Positions 47,467-56,214 of a DNA stretch of 64,000 nucleotides are shown here, piece after piece. The stretch comes from Pseudomonas siliginis (GTDB lineage Bacteria; Pseudomonadota; Gammaproteobacteria; Pseudomonadales; Pseudomonadaceae): assembly GCF_019145195.1 (NCBI RefSeq), contig NZ_JAHSTW010000005.1, positions 310,001 through 374,000 on the forward strand, written 5' to 3'. The notes under the pieces are model-generated. The model was not told where the DNA came from and did not search any database. It saw only the letters and a program-made list of their open reading frames with translations. Position 1 is the stretch's first letter. Each line of letters opens with the position of its first letter. The position numbers and the translations under genes were made by a program.

Positions 47467-48162
47467 TCAAGCCAGTTCCAGCGTCGGCAGGCCAAAGGCG
47501 CTGGGCATAAATGCTTTCAGCGAACGAATAATGCCGTCAGCGTGGGCATATTTCTCATCGGCCATCGCCGCGTCGGGGATGGCGATTGCGGTCATGCCTG
47601 CCGCTTTCGCGGCGGTGACGCCGAACGGCGAATCCTCGAACACCAGACAATCCCCGGGTGCGACGCCCAGACGCCTGGCAGCGGTGAGGAAAATATCCGG
47701 CGCCGGTTTGGCCGCGCCGACTTCCGGATCGTCCGCCGTGACGATGAAATCGAACAGCGCAAACCAGTCGCGATGCAAAGTGGTTTTCTGCCCGAACGAC
47801 TGGCGCGATGAACTGGTGCCCACCGCAATCGGGATGTTGTGCGCCTTGAGGTGACGCACCAGCGCTTCGGCCCCCGGCATCGCTTGCGCCTTGGGGAAAC
47901 GCTCGCGCATCAGCGGCTCGCGGATCTGCAGAAATTCTTCCGGAGTGATCGGTAGTTCCAGCGCCTGCACCACGTAGTTGGCCAGATCATTGGCACCGCG
48001 ACCAATGATGTTCTGCTTGACGCTCCAGTCGAAGGTTTTCCCGTAGCGCCCGGCAATCAGCGAGGTGACCTCGGTGTAAATGCCCTCGGTGTCGAGCAGC
48101 AAACCGTCCATATCGAAAATCACGGCCTTGATCGGGCCGAACGTCTTCAGCGGTGCATTCAT
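47467..48162 (-). CDS. HAD-superfamily phosphatase (GS1/pseudouridine-phosphatase-like)
   Basis: The 231-residue protein has all HAD motifs: FDMDGLLLDTE, GTSSSRQSF, KPAPDIF and FEDSPFGVTAAKAAG. The substrate cannot be told; the family includes pseudouridine-5'-phosphatase and sugar-phosphate phosphatases. The frame is open to 48267; MNAPLKTFGPIKAVIF is taken as the start, MSLLTDPMM (48186) being the alternative. Confidence 0.9.
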   Translation of the reverse strand: MNAPLKTFGPIKAVIFDMDGLLLDTEGIYTEVTSLIAGRYGKTFDWSVKQNIIGRGANDLANYVVQALELPITPEEFLQIREPLMRERFPKAQAMPGAEALVRHLKAHNIPIAVGTSSSRQSFGQKTTLHRDWFALFDFIVTADDPEVGAAKPAPDIFLTAARRLGVAPGDCLVFEDSPFGVTAAKAAGMTAIAIPDAAMADEKYAHADGIIRSLKAFMPSAFGLPTLELA

Positions 48163-48383
48163 CATCGGATCCGTTAACAAAGACATCCCGGGCGACAGGC
48201 AACGTGCCGCAACGCGGATCTGATTAATGGGTTCAGCAGCATAGCGAGGCCGATGGACATTGAGCAACGGGCAATGCCATCGACGCCTTTGCGCATTTAG
48301 CGAAAACTCCTACAGACACTGCCTACTTCCCCGACTTCTTTCCTTTTTGATCCCCCGCAAAGTCCGCGCTCCCGTTTCTTCAT

Positions 48384-51300
48384 ATGCGCGAGCGACTGCG
48401 AATGTTTCAACCCGATCAGCTCCTGGCCCTGAACAACAGCATCGGACTGCTGGTGGTGGCCGCCCTGAATCCGAAGCAGCCAGATTTTGAAGCGCTGATC
48501 GACGAGTTCCGCCTGTGCCTGAACAACTACGACGCCTGGGCCGAGCAGTTCTGGACCGGGACCGCGCTGGACATCGAGCAGGTGTTCAAGGTTGGCAATG
48601 ACTTACAGCTGAGCGCGCCGATCACCTCGCGCGCACCTGTCAGCTCATCGGTAGTCATGTGTCCGGCCAACGGGCCGCTGACCCTGGTGCATCTGTTTGA
48701 AGCAGCGCGATTCGTGCCGATCGGCGACACCCCGGTGACCCTCGAACCGCTGCTCAGCGACGTCGACGGCGTGCTGACCTTCGGCGAACCAAAGCGCTAC
48801 ACCATTGGCCCGAGCGGGATCCTCGAGGTGACCGATTGCATGCGCGACCAGCGCTATCGCGTCACCTTCTTTCCCTACGTTTCCTCCGCCCATGTCCGCG
48901 CCCTGTATGCCTCTTATGAAGGAGTCATCGCCGGTCTTGAAGGTTGGCTGCGCGCCGAGTGGACAGGCTTTCAGCCGCAATGGACGGAGTTTTCCAGCGC
49001 CGGTTTTCTCGATCGTTACGGGCAGTTGCAGCGGGCCGATTGGCGCGGTCTGGAAAAAGCCCTGAATGGCGTCTGGGATGACATTCAACAGCTGTTTGCC
49101 CTCCTCGCCGACCTGCAGGAGCACAGCGCAAAGCTCCTCGAATATCTGAGCGAAGTCGAACTCGAGGCGCTGCTTGCCGCTTCAAACGAAGCGATCGCCA
49201 ACGCCTTGTTGATGCTCAGCGACGAGCCGTTGTTGTTCATTCATCTGGCCGCGTTCACCAGTTGGCTGAAGATGCTGCCGCCGCAATACCTCGCCGAGGT
49301 GGTGGCCGAAGTTCGCACCGAGTTGCTGATCAGCTTCCTGTTGATGCGCGTGGCGGGCGGTGCCGGCGTATCGCTGCGTTTGAGCAGCAAGGTCCTGGCG
49401 AAAGTCAAGTCGCCACGGGCGCGAGAGTGGCTGGCCGCCTCAGCCTTGCGTCTGGCTGAGCTGACTTCAACACCGGAACTCAAACAGCACGCGAGCACGC
49501 TGAAGCCGCTGATGTTTCATGCGCGCGAGGTGGAGCTGAAGCCGACGCCATCGATTCCGCTGAACATTCGCCAGGCCGACGCGGTGGTATTGAGCGTGCC
49601 GAATCCGGCGCCGCTCGCGCGGGAAAAATCCCAGGGCATGGCCCGCCTTGAGCGCCACGAGCCCCACGACGACGCGCCCGACCAAGCAAAGAACCCCAAC
49701 GGCGACGCCGCCGATTGCGTGCCCAATACCTGCAAAAACGGCTGCCCGGTGTCGATGGTCACCGGCGAAGAACTGCTGACCCTGACCGACGCCGTGCTCG
49801 ATGGCGTGTTGCCCTTCGAGTTCACCCGCTTGTACCGCAGCAGCGCGGTCGAGATCGACATCGGCCTGGGTTTCGGCTGGAGCCATACGCTGGCCCATCG
49901 CCTGTCCTTCGACGGCGATGGCGTGATCTGGATCGACCACGAGAACCGCCGCACTCGGTTTCCCCTGCCCAACGTCGCGCGTCCAGCGATTCACAACAGC
50001 CTGTCGCGGGCGGCGATCTTTCTCGGTGATGAGCCGGAAGAGTTGATTCTGGCTCTGGCCGGCGACAGCGCGCGGTTCTATCACTTTCGCGCCGGCCGGC
50101 TGACGGCGATCAGCGATGTCTACGGCAATCGTCTGACCCTGCAACGGGATCGCTCCGACCGCATTCAGCGTCTGGACAACGGCGCCGGCCGCTCATTGCT
50201 GTTGCGTTATGACCGCGCGCAACTGGTGGCGGTCGAGTATCAGGTGTTCGTTCAGGGCGAGTGGACCACCGAGCAGAACCTCGCCACCTACAGCTTCGAC
50301 GCCCGGCAACGCCTGCTGGTCGCGACCAATGCGGTCGGCGACAGCGAGCGCTACGACTACGACGACCACCACGTCATCCTCCAGCGCCAGCTGACTGGCG
50401 GCGCGAGCTTCTTCTGGGAGTGGCAGCGCGAGGGCAAAGCCGCCCGCTGCGTGCGCCACTGGGCGTCGTTCTCGCAGATGAACACCCGTTACGTCTGGAA
50501 CGATGACGACGCCAGCGTGACCGTGCATTACGTCGACGGCACCGAAGAAGTCTACGTCCACGACGAGCGCGCACGGCTGGTGCGCCAGGTCGCGGCCGAT
50601 GGCGGCGAGCAGCTCAAGGCCTATGACCAGCAGGGGCGCTTGATCGCCGAGCAGGATGCGTTGGGCGCGGTTACTGAATACCGCTACGACGAACTCGGAC
50701 GGCTGATCGCGCTGATTCCGCCGGACGATGCACCAACGTCCTACGAGTACCGCAACGGTTTTCTCTACAAGCGTTGCCGTGGTGATGCGGTGTGGATCTA
50801 TCGGCGCAACGCTGAAGGCGCCGTCACCGAAGCGGTCGATCCCGACGGCCAGGTCACCCATTACTACTACAACCTGCGCGGGCAGTTGTTGTCGCTGCGT
50901 TATCCGGACAGCAGCCGCCACCGCTGGGTGTGGAACGAGCTGGGCCAGCTCATCGAAGAAACCCTGCCCGATGGCGGCGTGCGGCGCTTTTCCTACGATG
51001 CGCTGGGACGGCGGATTACCACCCAGGACGAATTTGGTGTCGTCAGCCGTCAGCAGTGGGACGCGGCCGGCCGACTGATCCTGACGACTTCTCCTACGGG
51101 CAGCACGCGCGCCTACAGCTACGGCGCTTACGGCCAAATCACCGCTGAGCGCGACGAACTGGGGCGCATCACCCGCTACGAATATGACGACGACCTGCAC
51201 CTGGTCTCGCGGCGGATCAATCCTGACGGCACCCGCGTGCAGTATCGCTATGACCATGCGCGGCTGTTGCTGACCGAGATTGAAAACGAATCGGGCGAAA

Positions 51301-53258
51301 AATACCGACTGGATTACACGCCGACCGGATTGATCCGACAGGAAACCGGGTTTGATGGGCGGCGCACGGCTTATGCCTACGACCTTAATGGTCATTTGCT
51401 GGAGAAGACCGAGTTTGGTGATTTCGGCCCCAGTCTGGTCACCCACTATGAGCGCGACAAGGCCGGGCGTTTGCTGGTCAAAACTCTGCCAGATGGGCTC
51501 AAAGCTCGCTACGACTACGACCGCCTCGGGCGCTTGGTTGCCGTTGATGACGGGCAAAACCATCCGCTGGCCTTCGAGTACGACCGTCAGGACCGGCTGA
51601 TCACCGAGCATCAGGGCTGGGGCACCTTGCGCTACGCCTATGACGCCTGCGGTCAGCTCAAACGCCTGCGCCTGCCGGACAACAGCAAGCTCGATTATCA
51701 CTACGCCAAGGGCGGTGCGCTGAGCGCCATCGACCTTAACGGCACGCCGCTCACGCGCCACGTCTACCAGTCCGGTCGCGAACAGCAACGCCAGCAAGGC
51801 TTGCTGCTCAGCGAATACTCCTACGACGATCAGGGCCGCTTGCTCGCCCACGCTGTAGGCCATCGCCACGCCTCGCTGTACCGCCGCGATTATGCCTACA
51901 GCGCCAACGGCAATCTTGAGCACATTGCTGACAGCCGCCACGGCCAGCGCACCTACGGCTACGACGCCCTCGACCGGTTGATCCGCGTCCGTCACTCGCG
52001 CGACGAACTGCCCGAATCCTTCGCCCACGACCTGGCGGGCAACCTGCTGATGCAGGACCGCCCCGGTCCTGCGCAGATCAAGGGCAACCGCCTGCTGATG
52101 CAAGGCGACCGCCATTACGACTACGACGCCTTCGGCAACCTGATCCGCGAACGCCGAGGCCACGGCCAGACCCTGGTCACCGAATACCGCTACGACTGCC
52201 AGCACCGCCTGATCGGCCTGACCCGCCCCGACGGCCAGACCGCCACTTATCAATACGACGCCTTCGGTCGCCGCATCCGCAAAACAATCGACGGCGCCGT
52301 CACCGAATTCTTCTGGCAAGGCGAACACCTCGTCGCCGAAAGCAGCGCCACGCAATACCGCAGCTTCCTCTACGAACCCGGCACCTTCCGCCCGTTGGCG
52401 ATGCTCGACGGCAAAGGCCCGAAAAAAGCCTGCCCGTTCTACTACCAACTCGACCACCTCGGCACCCCGCAGGAACTCACCGACTACAGCGGCGAAATCG
52501 TCTGGTCCGCGCAATACGACGCCTACGGCAAAGTCGCCGCAGTCACCCTCGCTGGCGAAGACTACCTCGACCAACCGCTGCGTTTTCAGGGGCAGTACTT
52601 CGATGTTGAAAGTGGCCTGCATTACAACCGACATCGGTATTACGACCCGAGGCTTGGGCGGTATTTAACGCCGGACCCGGTGAAGCTGGCGGGTGGGTTG
52701 AATCAGTACCAGTACGTGCCGAATCCGACGGGGTGGGTGGATCCGTTGGGGTTGACGTCCAATTGCCCACCGCCGAAGAAGCCTGGGTGTGAGGTTCCGG
52801 GGGCGAGTGATAGGGTTAAGGTTGATGAGGGGGAGCCTGATGCACCAGCGCCTAAGAAAAAGCAGGAATATCTGTACCGAGGAGATTCAAGAGACCCGTC
52901 CGATGTTTTTGTGAACGGATTCAAAAGCAAGGGAGACAGCGAGGACTTATTCCTCCACTCCATTGATAGCGATTTTCCTCCAAGCGGCTTTATCAGCACC
53001 TCCCCCTCTCGAGACGTGGGAAAAGAGTTTGCTACCAGCTTTTTTACAAAAACCGGGTTTCTTTATACTTTGAAGAGAGTCAATGGCTATGATTTGAAGC
53101 AAGAATTAGGAAACCGATACAAATTTTCCCGAGAACAGGAATACGCCGTCCCAAAAATCATCAAAAACGAAGATATTCTAGGCGCCACGATAATTATTGA
53201 TGATGGGCGTGACTTTGGTTACTCCATCCCGAATCCATATAGGAAAATTGACAAATGA
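48384..53258 (+). CDS. Rhs-family toxin delivery protein with ADP-ribosyltransferase-like C-terminal tip
   Basis: A 1624-residue protein. Residues 1-440 are an unassigned N-terminal region; 446-525 match a DUF6531-type Rhs entry (CKNGCPVSMVTGEELLTLTD, LPFEFTRLYRSS); 560-1400 contain many YD repeats (YDELGRLI, YDYDRLGRL); the conserved Rhs core ends with YYDPRLGRYLTPDP (about 1420) and WVDPLGL (D1453-L1457). The tail (1458-1624) differs in base use and looks like an R-S-E class ADP-ribosyltransferase: YRGD with R1499, GFISTS with S1538-T-S1540, and EQE with E1584 and E1586, the ExE pair of arginine-modifying enzymes. It has no PAAR motif that I can see. An alternative start is ATG 48402. Immunity overlaps the stop. 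Confidence 0.9.
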   Translation: MRERLRMFQPDQLLALNNSIGLLVVAALNPKQPDFEALIDEFRLCLNNYDAWAEQFWTGTALDIEQVFKVGNDLQLSAPITSRAPVSSSVVMCPANGPLTLVHLFEAARFVPIGDTPVTLEPLLSDVDGVLTFGEPKRYTIGPSGILEVTDCMRDQRYRVTFFPYVSSAHVRALYASYEGVIAGLEGWLRAEWTGFQPQWTEFSSAGFLDRYGQLQRADWRGLEKALNGVWDDIQQLFALLADLQEHSAKLLEYLSEVELEALLAASNEAIANALLMLSDEPLLFIHLAAFTSWLKMLPPQYLAEVVAEVRTELLISFLLMRVAGGAGVSLRLSSKVLAKVKSPRAREWLAASALRLAELTSTPELKQHASTLKPLMFHAREVELKPTPSIPLNIRQADAVVLSVPNPAPLAREKSQGMARLERHEPHDDAPDQAKNPNGDAADCVPNTCKNGCPVSMVTGEELLTLTDAVLDGVLPFEFTRLYRSSAVEIDIGLGFGWSHTLAHRLSFDGDGVIWIDHENRRTRFPLPNVARPAIHNSLSRAAIFLGDEPEELILALAGDSARFYHFRAGRLTAISDVYGNRLTLQRDRSDRIQRLDNGAGRSLLLRYDRAQLVAVEYQVFVQGEWTTEQNLATYSFDARQRLLVATNAVGDSERYDYDDHHVILQRQLTGGASFFWEWQREGKAARCVRHWASFSQMNTRYVWNDDDASVTVHYVDGTEEVYVHDERARLVRQVAADGGEQLKAYDQQGRLIAEQDALGAVTEYRYDELGRLIALIPPDDAPTSYEYRNGFLYKRCRGDAVWIYRRNAEGAVTEAVDPDGQVTHYYYNLRGQLLSLRYPDSSRHRWVWNELGQLIEETLPDGGVRRFSYDALGRRITTQDEFGVVSRQQWDAAGRLILTTSPTGSTRAYSYGAYGQITAERDELGRITRYEYDDDLHLVSRRINPDGTRVQYRYDHARLLLTEIENESGEKYRLDYTPTGLIRQETGFDGRRTAYAYDLNGHLLEKTEFGDFGPSLVTHYERDKAGRLLVKTLPDGLKARYDYDRLGRLVAVDDGQNHPLAFEYDRQDRLITEHQGWGTLRYAYDACGQLKRLRLPDNSKLDYHYAKGGALSAIDLNGTPLTRHVYQSGREQQRQQGLLLSEYSYDDQGRLLAHAVGHRHASLYRRDYAYSANGNLEHIADSRHGQRTYGYDALDRLIRVRHSRDELPESFAHDLAGNLLMQDRPGPAQIKGNRLLMQGDRHYDYDAFGNLIRERRGHGQTLVTEYRYDCQHRLIGLTRPDGQTATYQYDAFGRRIRKTIDGAVTEFFWQGEHLVAESSATQYRSFLYEPGTFRPLAMLDGKGPKKACPFYYQLDHLGTPQELTDYSGEIVWSAQYDAYGKVAAVTLAGEDYLDQPLRFQGQYFDVESGLHYNRHRYYDPRLGRYLTPDPVKLAGGLNQYQYVPNPTGWVDPLGLTSNCPPPKKPGCEVPGASDRVKVDEGEPDAPAPKKKQEYLYRGDSRDPSDVFVNGFKSKGDSEDLFLHSIDSDFPPSGFISTSPSRDVGKEFATSFFTKTGFLYTLKRVNGYDLKQELGNRYKFSREQEYAVPKIIKNEDILGATIIIDDGRDFGYSIPNPYRKIDK

Positions 53259-53641
53259 TTTCGGAATTCACAATTATCGTAGAAAAAGAATATGCAATCA
53301 AAGATGTAGTTCTGATTTGCGACAGCGAGAAAATAAGCATAACTCTAAACCTGGACGGTTTATCGCCAAAAACATACGCCGGCAAAAATTTTTATCATTG
53401 TTTCGGTTTGATCCGAAAGGACAACCCTCTAGTAACTTTTTTTTGCAAAGGCTCAAAGCTAAATGTTCACCCCTCGAGCTTATCATCACAAATGTCTCTT
53501 GGATTAAAAGCTTATGAATTGACAAATGGAGCAGAACCATCACTAAAAGACGTAGTGTCGATATTTGACTACGAAAATGAAAACCTAACAAACTCGCCAG
53601 AATTACAGAGGGAATTTTTCTTACAGTGGATAGGGACTTAG
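53255..53641 (+). CDS. Candidate immunity protein for the Rhs tip
   Basis: The 128-residue, mildly acidic product (MISEFTIIVEKEYAIKDVV...) starts inside the Rhs stop codon (ATGA overlap at 53255-53258), the standard place of a cognate immunity gene, and shares the tail's AT-rich base use. No family was recognised and no signal peptide is seen, so it would act in the cytoplasm against the ADP-ribosyltransferase tip. Function rests on position. Confidence 0.75.
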   Translation: MISEFTIIVEKEYAIKDVVLICDSEKISITLNLDGLSPKTYAGKNFYHCFGLIRKDNPLVTFFCKGSKLNVHPSSLSSQMSLGLKAYELTNGAEPSLKDVVSIFDYENENLTNSPELQREFFLQWIGT

Positions 53642-53702
53642 GGGAAGAACGACATATCTCGTGACGACAGAATGGACAAATGGCGCCCATGTGAATATTT
53701 AG
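53640..53702 (+). pseudogene. Possible 3' remnant of a displaced Rhs toxin tip
   Basis: The frame at 53640-53702 reads RGRTTYLVTTEWTNGAHVNI and then stops, without a start codon or ribosome site. It follows the cognate immunity gene and precedes an orphan immunity-like gene, which is where the end of a replaced toxin tip would survive. The call rests on layout and on the protein-like end only. Confidence 0.3.
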
Positions 53703-53779
53703 AAAAACGCAGGCCGAGCATTAACCAACACTACATGAAGACGCTTTCTAGAAATAGATCGACAGAGTAAAAGAAACAC

Positions 53780-54175
53780 ATGAAATACTGGAATGAGATA
53801 AATGGCAGCAAATTCTTCAATATGGTCTTCAGCCGAAATATACCTATCGGAGAGATTAAACTCTTCACTCTAAACATAGACAATAATCTTTCAACACTGA
53901 CTCTGGCATTTGACATCAGAGAAATTCCAGACACGCCTCCGAAGACGTGGGAATCCATAGAATACAATGCTTGCCGCATAGGGATGACGTGCAGTGAAGT
54001 TACAAGCTTGACGACATCCAATCTCCCCACACGGGAAAAATTTCAATTATCCATTCAAACTATTGAGAGCAGGCACTTAGTTTGCGTTGCATCAGAGACT
54101 TCCGAGATAAAATTCATTACATCATCATTGAGATTAAGAGAACCTAGCATCTACTTAACAGAGTCACTTTTCTAA
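53780..54175 (+). CDS. Orphan immunity-like protein (Imm50-like by eye)
   Basis: The 131-residue product (MKYWNEINGSKFFNMVF, FDIREIPDTPPKTWES, YNACRIGMTCSEV) resembles the Imm50 group of polymorphic-toxin immunity proteins as remembered; not checked. AT-rich, on the same strand as the Rhs gene, with no adjacent intact toxin. The upstream remnant at 53640-53702 could be the end of its former toxin. Confidence 0.6.
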   Translation: MKYWNEINGSKFFNMVFSRNIPIGEIKLFTLNIDNNLSTLTLAFDIREIPDTPPKTWESIEYNACRIGMTCSEVTSLTTSNLPTREKFQLSIQTIESRHLVCVASETSEIKFITSSLRLREPSIYLTESLF

Positions 54176-54286
54176 ACATCACGCATCAAACACTCCTCGC
54201 GCATCGCCTGCAAGACCAAAAGCAATATCACCAAGGCTGAAAATCACTACCACCCCAAAGAGCACTCAGCAATTTTTAAACAATAA
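54176..54286 (+). pseudogene. Possible 3' remnant of a second displaced toxin tip
   Basis: An open stretch without a usable start ends ...NITKAENHYHPKEHSAIFKQ-stop at 54284-54286. HxH/HP-rich ends of this kind are common at the C termini of nuclease-type toxins. It directly precedes the DUF6896-like gene. It is in the same frame as the preceding gene, after its stop. Evidence is positional and compositional only. Confidence 0.3.
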
Positions 54287-54345
54287 AAATGCAATCCAGC
54301 CAGCCAAATCATTGGACTAGATATTTCGCAAAACCGGAGAAAAAA

Positions 54346-54759
54346 ATGAGTGACCAAGATCAAACTTTGGATACCCTGATACATGACTTTACTTCTATGG
54401 TAGAGACAAGCACGCTTATATTTGAAAAAAAATTTGGCACTCGGGACATTCGAAGGCTTTGGCATACTAGGGCAATAAAGCGTCGCGGGAGAGTCACTCG
54501 AGGCGTTAAATATGAACTGCACGGCATTGGCTGCCGCATTAATCTATCGACAGGAACTGTAGATTTTGACTATGGGCCTAATGGTGAAATCAATGGGTTT
54601 GACATTCGCCGCTTATACTTCTTTGCTTGTGAAAGACCATCTAAATATAGAAAATACTGCGACAAAAAAATAATCGAAAAAGAATTCGCCGAATACATAG
54701 ATCTAAAAAAAATCAAGAAAATTTCCTTAATTAGCAACTTGTATATATGGACCAACTGA
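54346..54759 (+). CDS. Orphan immunity-like protein (DUF6896-like by eye)
   Basis: The 137-residue product MSDQDQTLDTLIHDFTSMV... has FGTRDIRRLW, YELHGIGC, VDFDYGPNGEINGFDIRRLYFFA. This pattern recalls DUF6896, found in immunity clusters; not checked. GGAGAAAAAA just before the ATG is a good ribosome site, so this start is taken over the one 57 bases upstream. A degraded paralogue follows 187 bp downstream, sharing FGTR(N/D)I, YELHGIGC, DFDYG and RIKKIS. Confidence 0.65.
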   Translation: MSDQDQTLDTLIHDFTSMVETSTLIFEKKFGTRDIRRLWHTRAIKRRGRVTRGVKYELHGIGCRINLSTGTVDFDYGPNGEINGFDIRRLYFFACERPSKYRKYCDKKIIEKEFAEYIDLKKIKKISLISNLYIWTN

Positions 54760-54946
54760 AAAAAACGAATAGACCGAAACACATAAAATCCCCCTGACTT
54801 CCGCACCTGCTTGTGAGACAAACACCAAAATTCACAACGTAAAAATCATTAGAAATATTTGGGAAACCATTTTTGAGACAAGAGTGAATGAAACATGTCA
54901 GCCTAAAAAGACTCGATATCGATCGACTGGATGACAATAGAAAAAC

Positions 54947-55374
54947 ATGAGTAACAATATGATGCATCTCGAAGACTTGATCAAAGGCTTCCTCAGCAAA
55001 GTTGAAGAAGGAACAACGCTATTACAAGAAAAATTTGGCACTCGAAACATCCTAAGACTTTGGGGAGCGGCAAAATAGAAAGTTGCGGAGAAGTCATCGA
55101 TGGCGTTGAATATGAACTACACGGCATAGGCTGTGCTATTCATTTTCCCACTGAATCAGTGGATTTCGATTACGGTTCGAATAACAGGATCGATGGTTTT
55201 GATGAGTGGCGCCTTTAAATGTACGCCACCGACAGACCTGAAGAGTACAAAAAATACACTGACATAAATTTTCTTGAGAGCGAGTTCAAGTCTTATATAG
55301 GCTCAGGCAGAATCAAAAAAATATCGCCCTCCGATGACCTCTATGAATTAATCGACCCGCCGGAAAACCTCTGA
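54947..55374 (+). pseudogene. Frameshifted duplicate of the DUF6896-like immunity gene
   Basis: Translation from 54947 gives MSNNMMHLEDLIKGFLSKV then FGTRNILRLWGAAK and a stop at about 55076. Shifting frame, homology resumes with GEVIDGVEYELHGIGCAIHF, VDFDYGSNNRIDGFDEWRL, hits an in-frame TAA at 55216-55218, and continues YATDRPEEYKKYTD...SGRIKKISPSDDLYELIDPPENL to 55374. Compared with 54346-54759 there are about two extra bases at the frameshift. Two independent lesions mark it as decaying. Confidence 0.85.
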
Positions 55375-55485
55375 AAACGAGACTTAAGCGCCTGCTGACT
55401 CAGGCCATAATGGCAAAGTCCAACTCATAAAAAACTTCACTGATCACCTCAATCCTCTGAAAGAAAACGAGAGCATGGCTCGCAG

Positions 55486-55860
55486 ATGACTAAGAAATAT
55501 CCCGCGCATATTGTAGAGATCGACCCAATCATCGAAGAAATGGTCCTACTCAGCATCAACGGTGTGACTGTGAGATGCTTCGCAGGCCACTGCCCGTCAG
55601 TAATCGAAGTAGGTGAGACCTACTCAGCCGAGTTCGAAATGGTGCTGCCGGACGAAATAGACATCTCAAAATGTGATGGCAGCGAAACACGTGTCAAGAT
55701 GATTGACAATGGTTTCTCATGCGAGATCCAGGGGCGCTTAGAAGGCGATACGCTCAAGTCATTCGTCGAATTTGCGGATCAAGATATCCACTTCGATTTT
55801 CCGCACCTCAATGGTCAGTTTGTAAAAATCAGAGCACAAAGAATCGACGTATCATTCTGA
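55486..55860 (+). CDS. Small protein of unknown function at the end of the immunity array
   Basis: The 124-residue product (MTKKYPAHIVEIDPIIEEMVLLSINGVTVRCFAGHCPSVIEVG...) is acidic and soluble, without recognised family. It is closer to the host in base use than the three genes before it but sits in the same strand array. The sequence GCCTGCTGA(C/G)(T/C)CAGGCC occurs both before (55391) and after (55878) it. An immunity role is only a guess from position. Confidence 0.6.
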   Translation: MTKKYPAHIVEIDPIIEEMVLLSINGVTVRCFAGHCPSVIEVGETYSAEFEMVLPDEIDISKCDGSETRVKMIDNGFSCEIQGRLEGDTLKSFVEFADQDIHFDFPHLNGQFVKIRAQRIDVSF

Positions 55861-55876
55861 GGAACAGATTTTCTGT

Positions 55877-55899
55877 AGGGCCTGCTGAGCCAGGCCCTT
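55877..55899 (+). terminator. Hairpin after the immunity array
   Basis: GGGCCTG/CAGGCCC stem with CTGAGC-type loop, 17 bases after the stop at 55860; the following bases are only weakly T-rich, so termination is probable but not certain. Confidence 0.5.
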
Positions 55900-55928
55900 A
55901 AACCATCATTCAAAACCTCAACCCCACC

Positions 55929-56096
55929 TCACTGCTCATCCCCATCCTCCTCATACTCCATATCCGCCTCATCCGCATCATTCAACGGCACCGTCGCATC
56001 ATCCATCAGCGACCCGGGATCTTCATTCCCCGGATCATTGATAAATGGCAATCCACTCGGGCCCTTCTCTTCTTTGCCTTCGGTTTCAGGAGTCAT
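55929..56096 (-). CDS. Small acidic protein of unknown function
   Basis: The 55-residue product MTPETEGKEEKGPSGLPFINDPGNEDPGSLMDD... is strongly acidic and proline/glycine rich; similar short Pseudomonas proteins are known with SGLPFINDPG and are often labelled serine kinase/phosphatase without support. The start at 56096 is chosen over upstream ATGs as the homologous beginning; CAGGAG precedes nearby. No domain can be assigned. Confidence 0.7.
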   Translation of the reverse strand: MTPETEGKEEKGPSGLPFINDPGNEDPGSLMDDATVPLNDADEADMEYEEDGDEQ

Positions 56097-56177
56097 GGCG
56101 CACCTCTTGCTCGTGTGGGATATATGACGTTCGAAAAGCCCTATCGCCAATCGTTCCTCCGCCTGACGGCCAGACAC

Positions 56178-56206
56178 GAAAAACCCGGCGCCAGGCCGGG
56201 TTTTCG
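56178..56206 (-). terminator. Terminator of the first glycine-zipper gene
   Basis: AACCCGGC/GCCGGGTT stem flanked by A and T runs just 3' of the gene at 56215-56634 (reverse strand). Confidence 0.88.
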
Positions 56207-56214
56207 TTGATCAA

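Noticed and set aside
50193..52634. 813-codon reverse frame inside the Rhs gene
   Set aside because: Antisense shadow of the YD-repeat region; repeats there create long open frames.
54176..54345. Extending the DUF6896-like gene to the upstream ATG at 54289
   Set aside because: The ATG at 54346 has a good GGAGA ribosome site and the extra residues are not shared by the duplicate copy.
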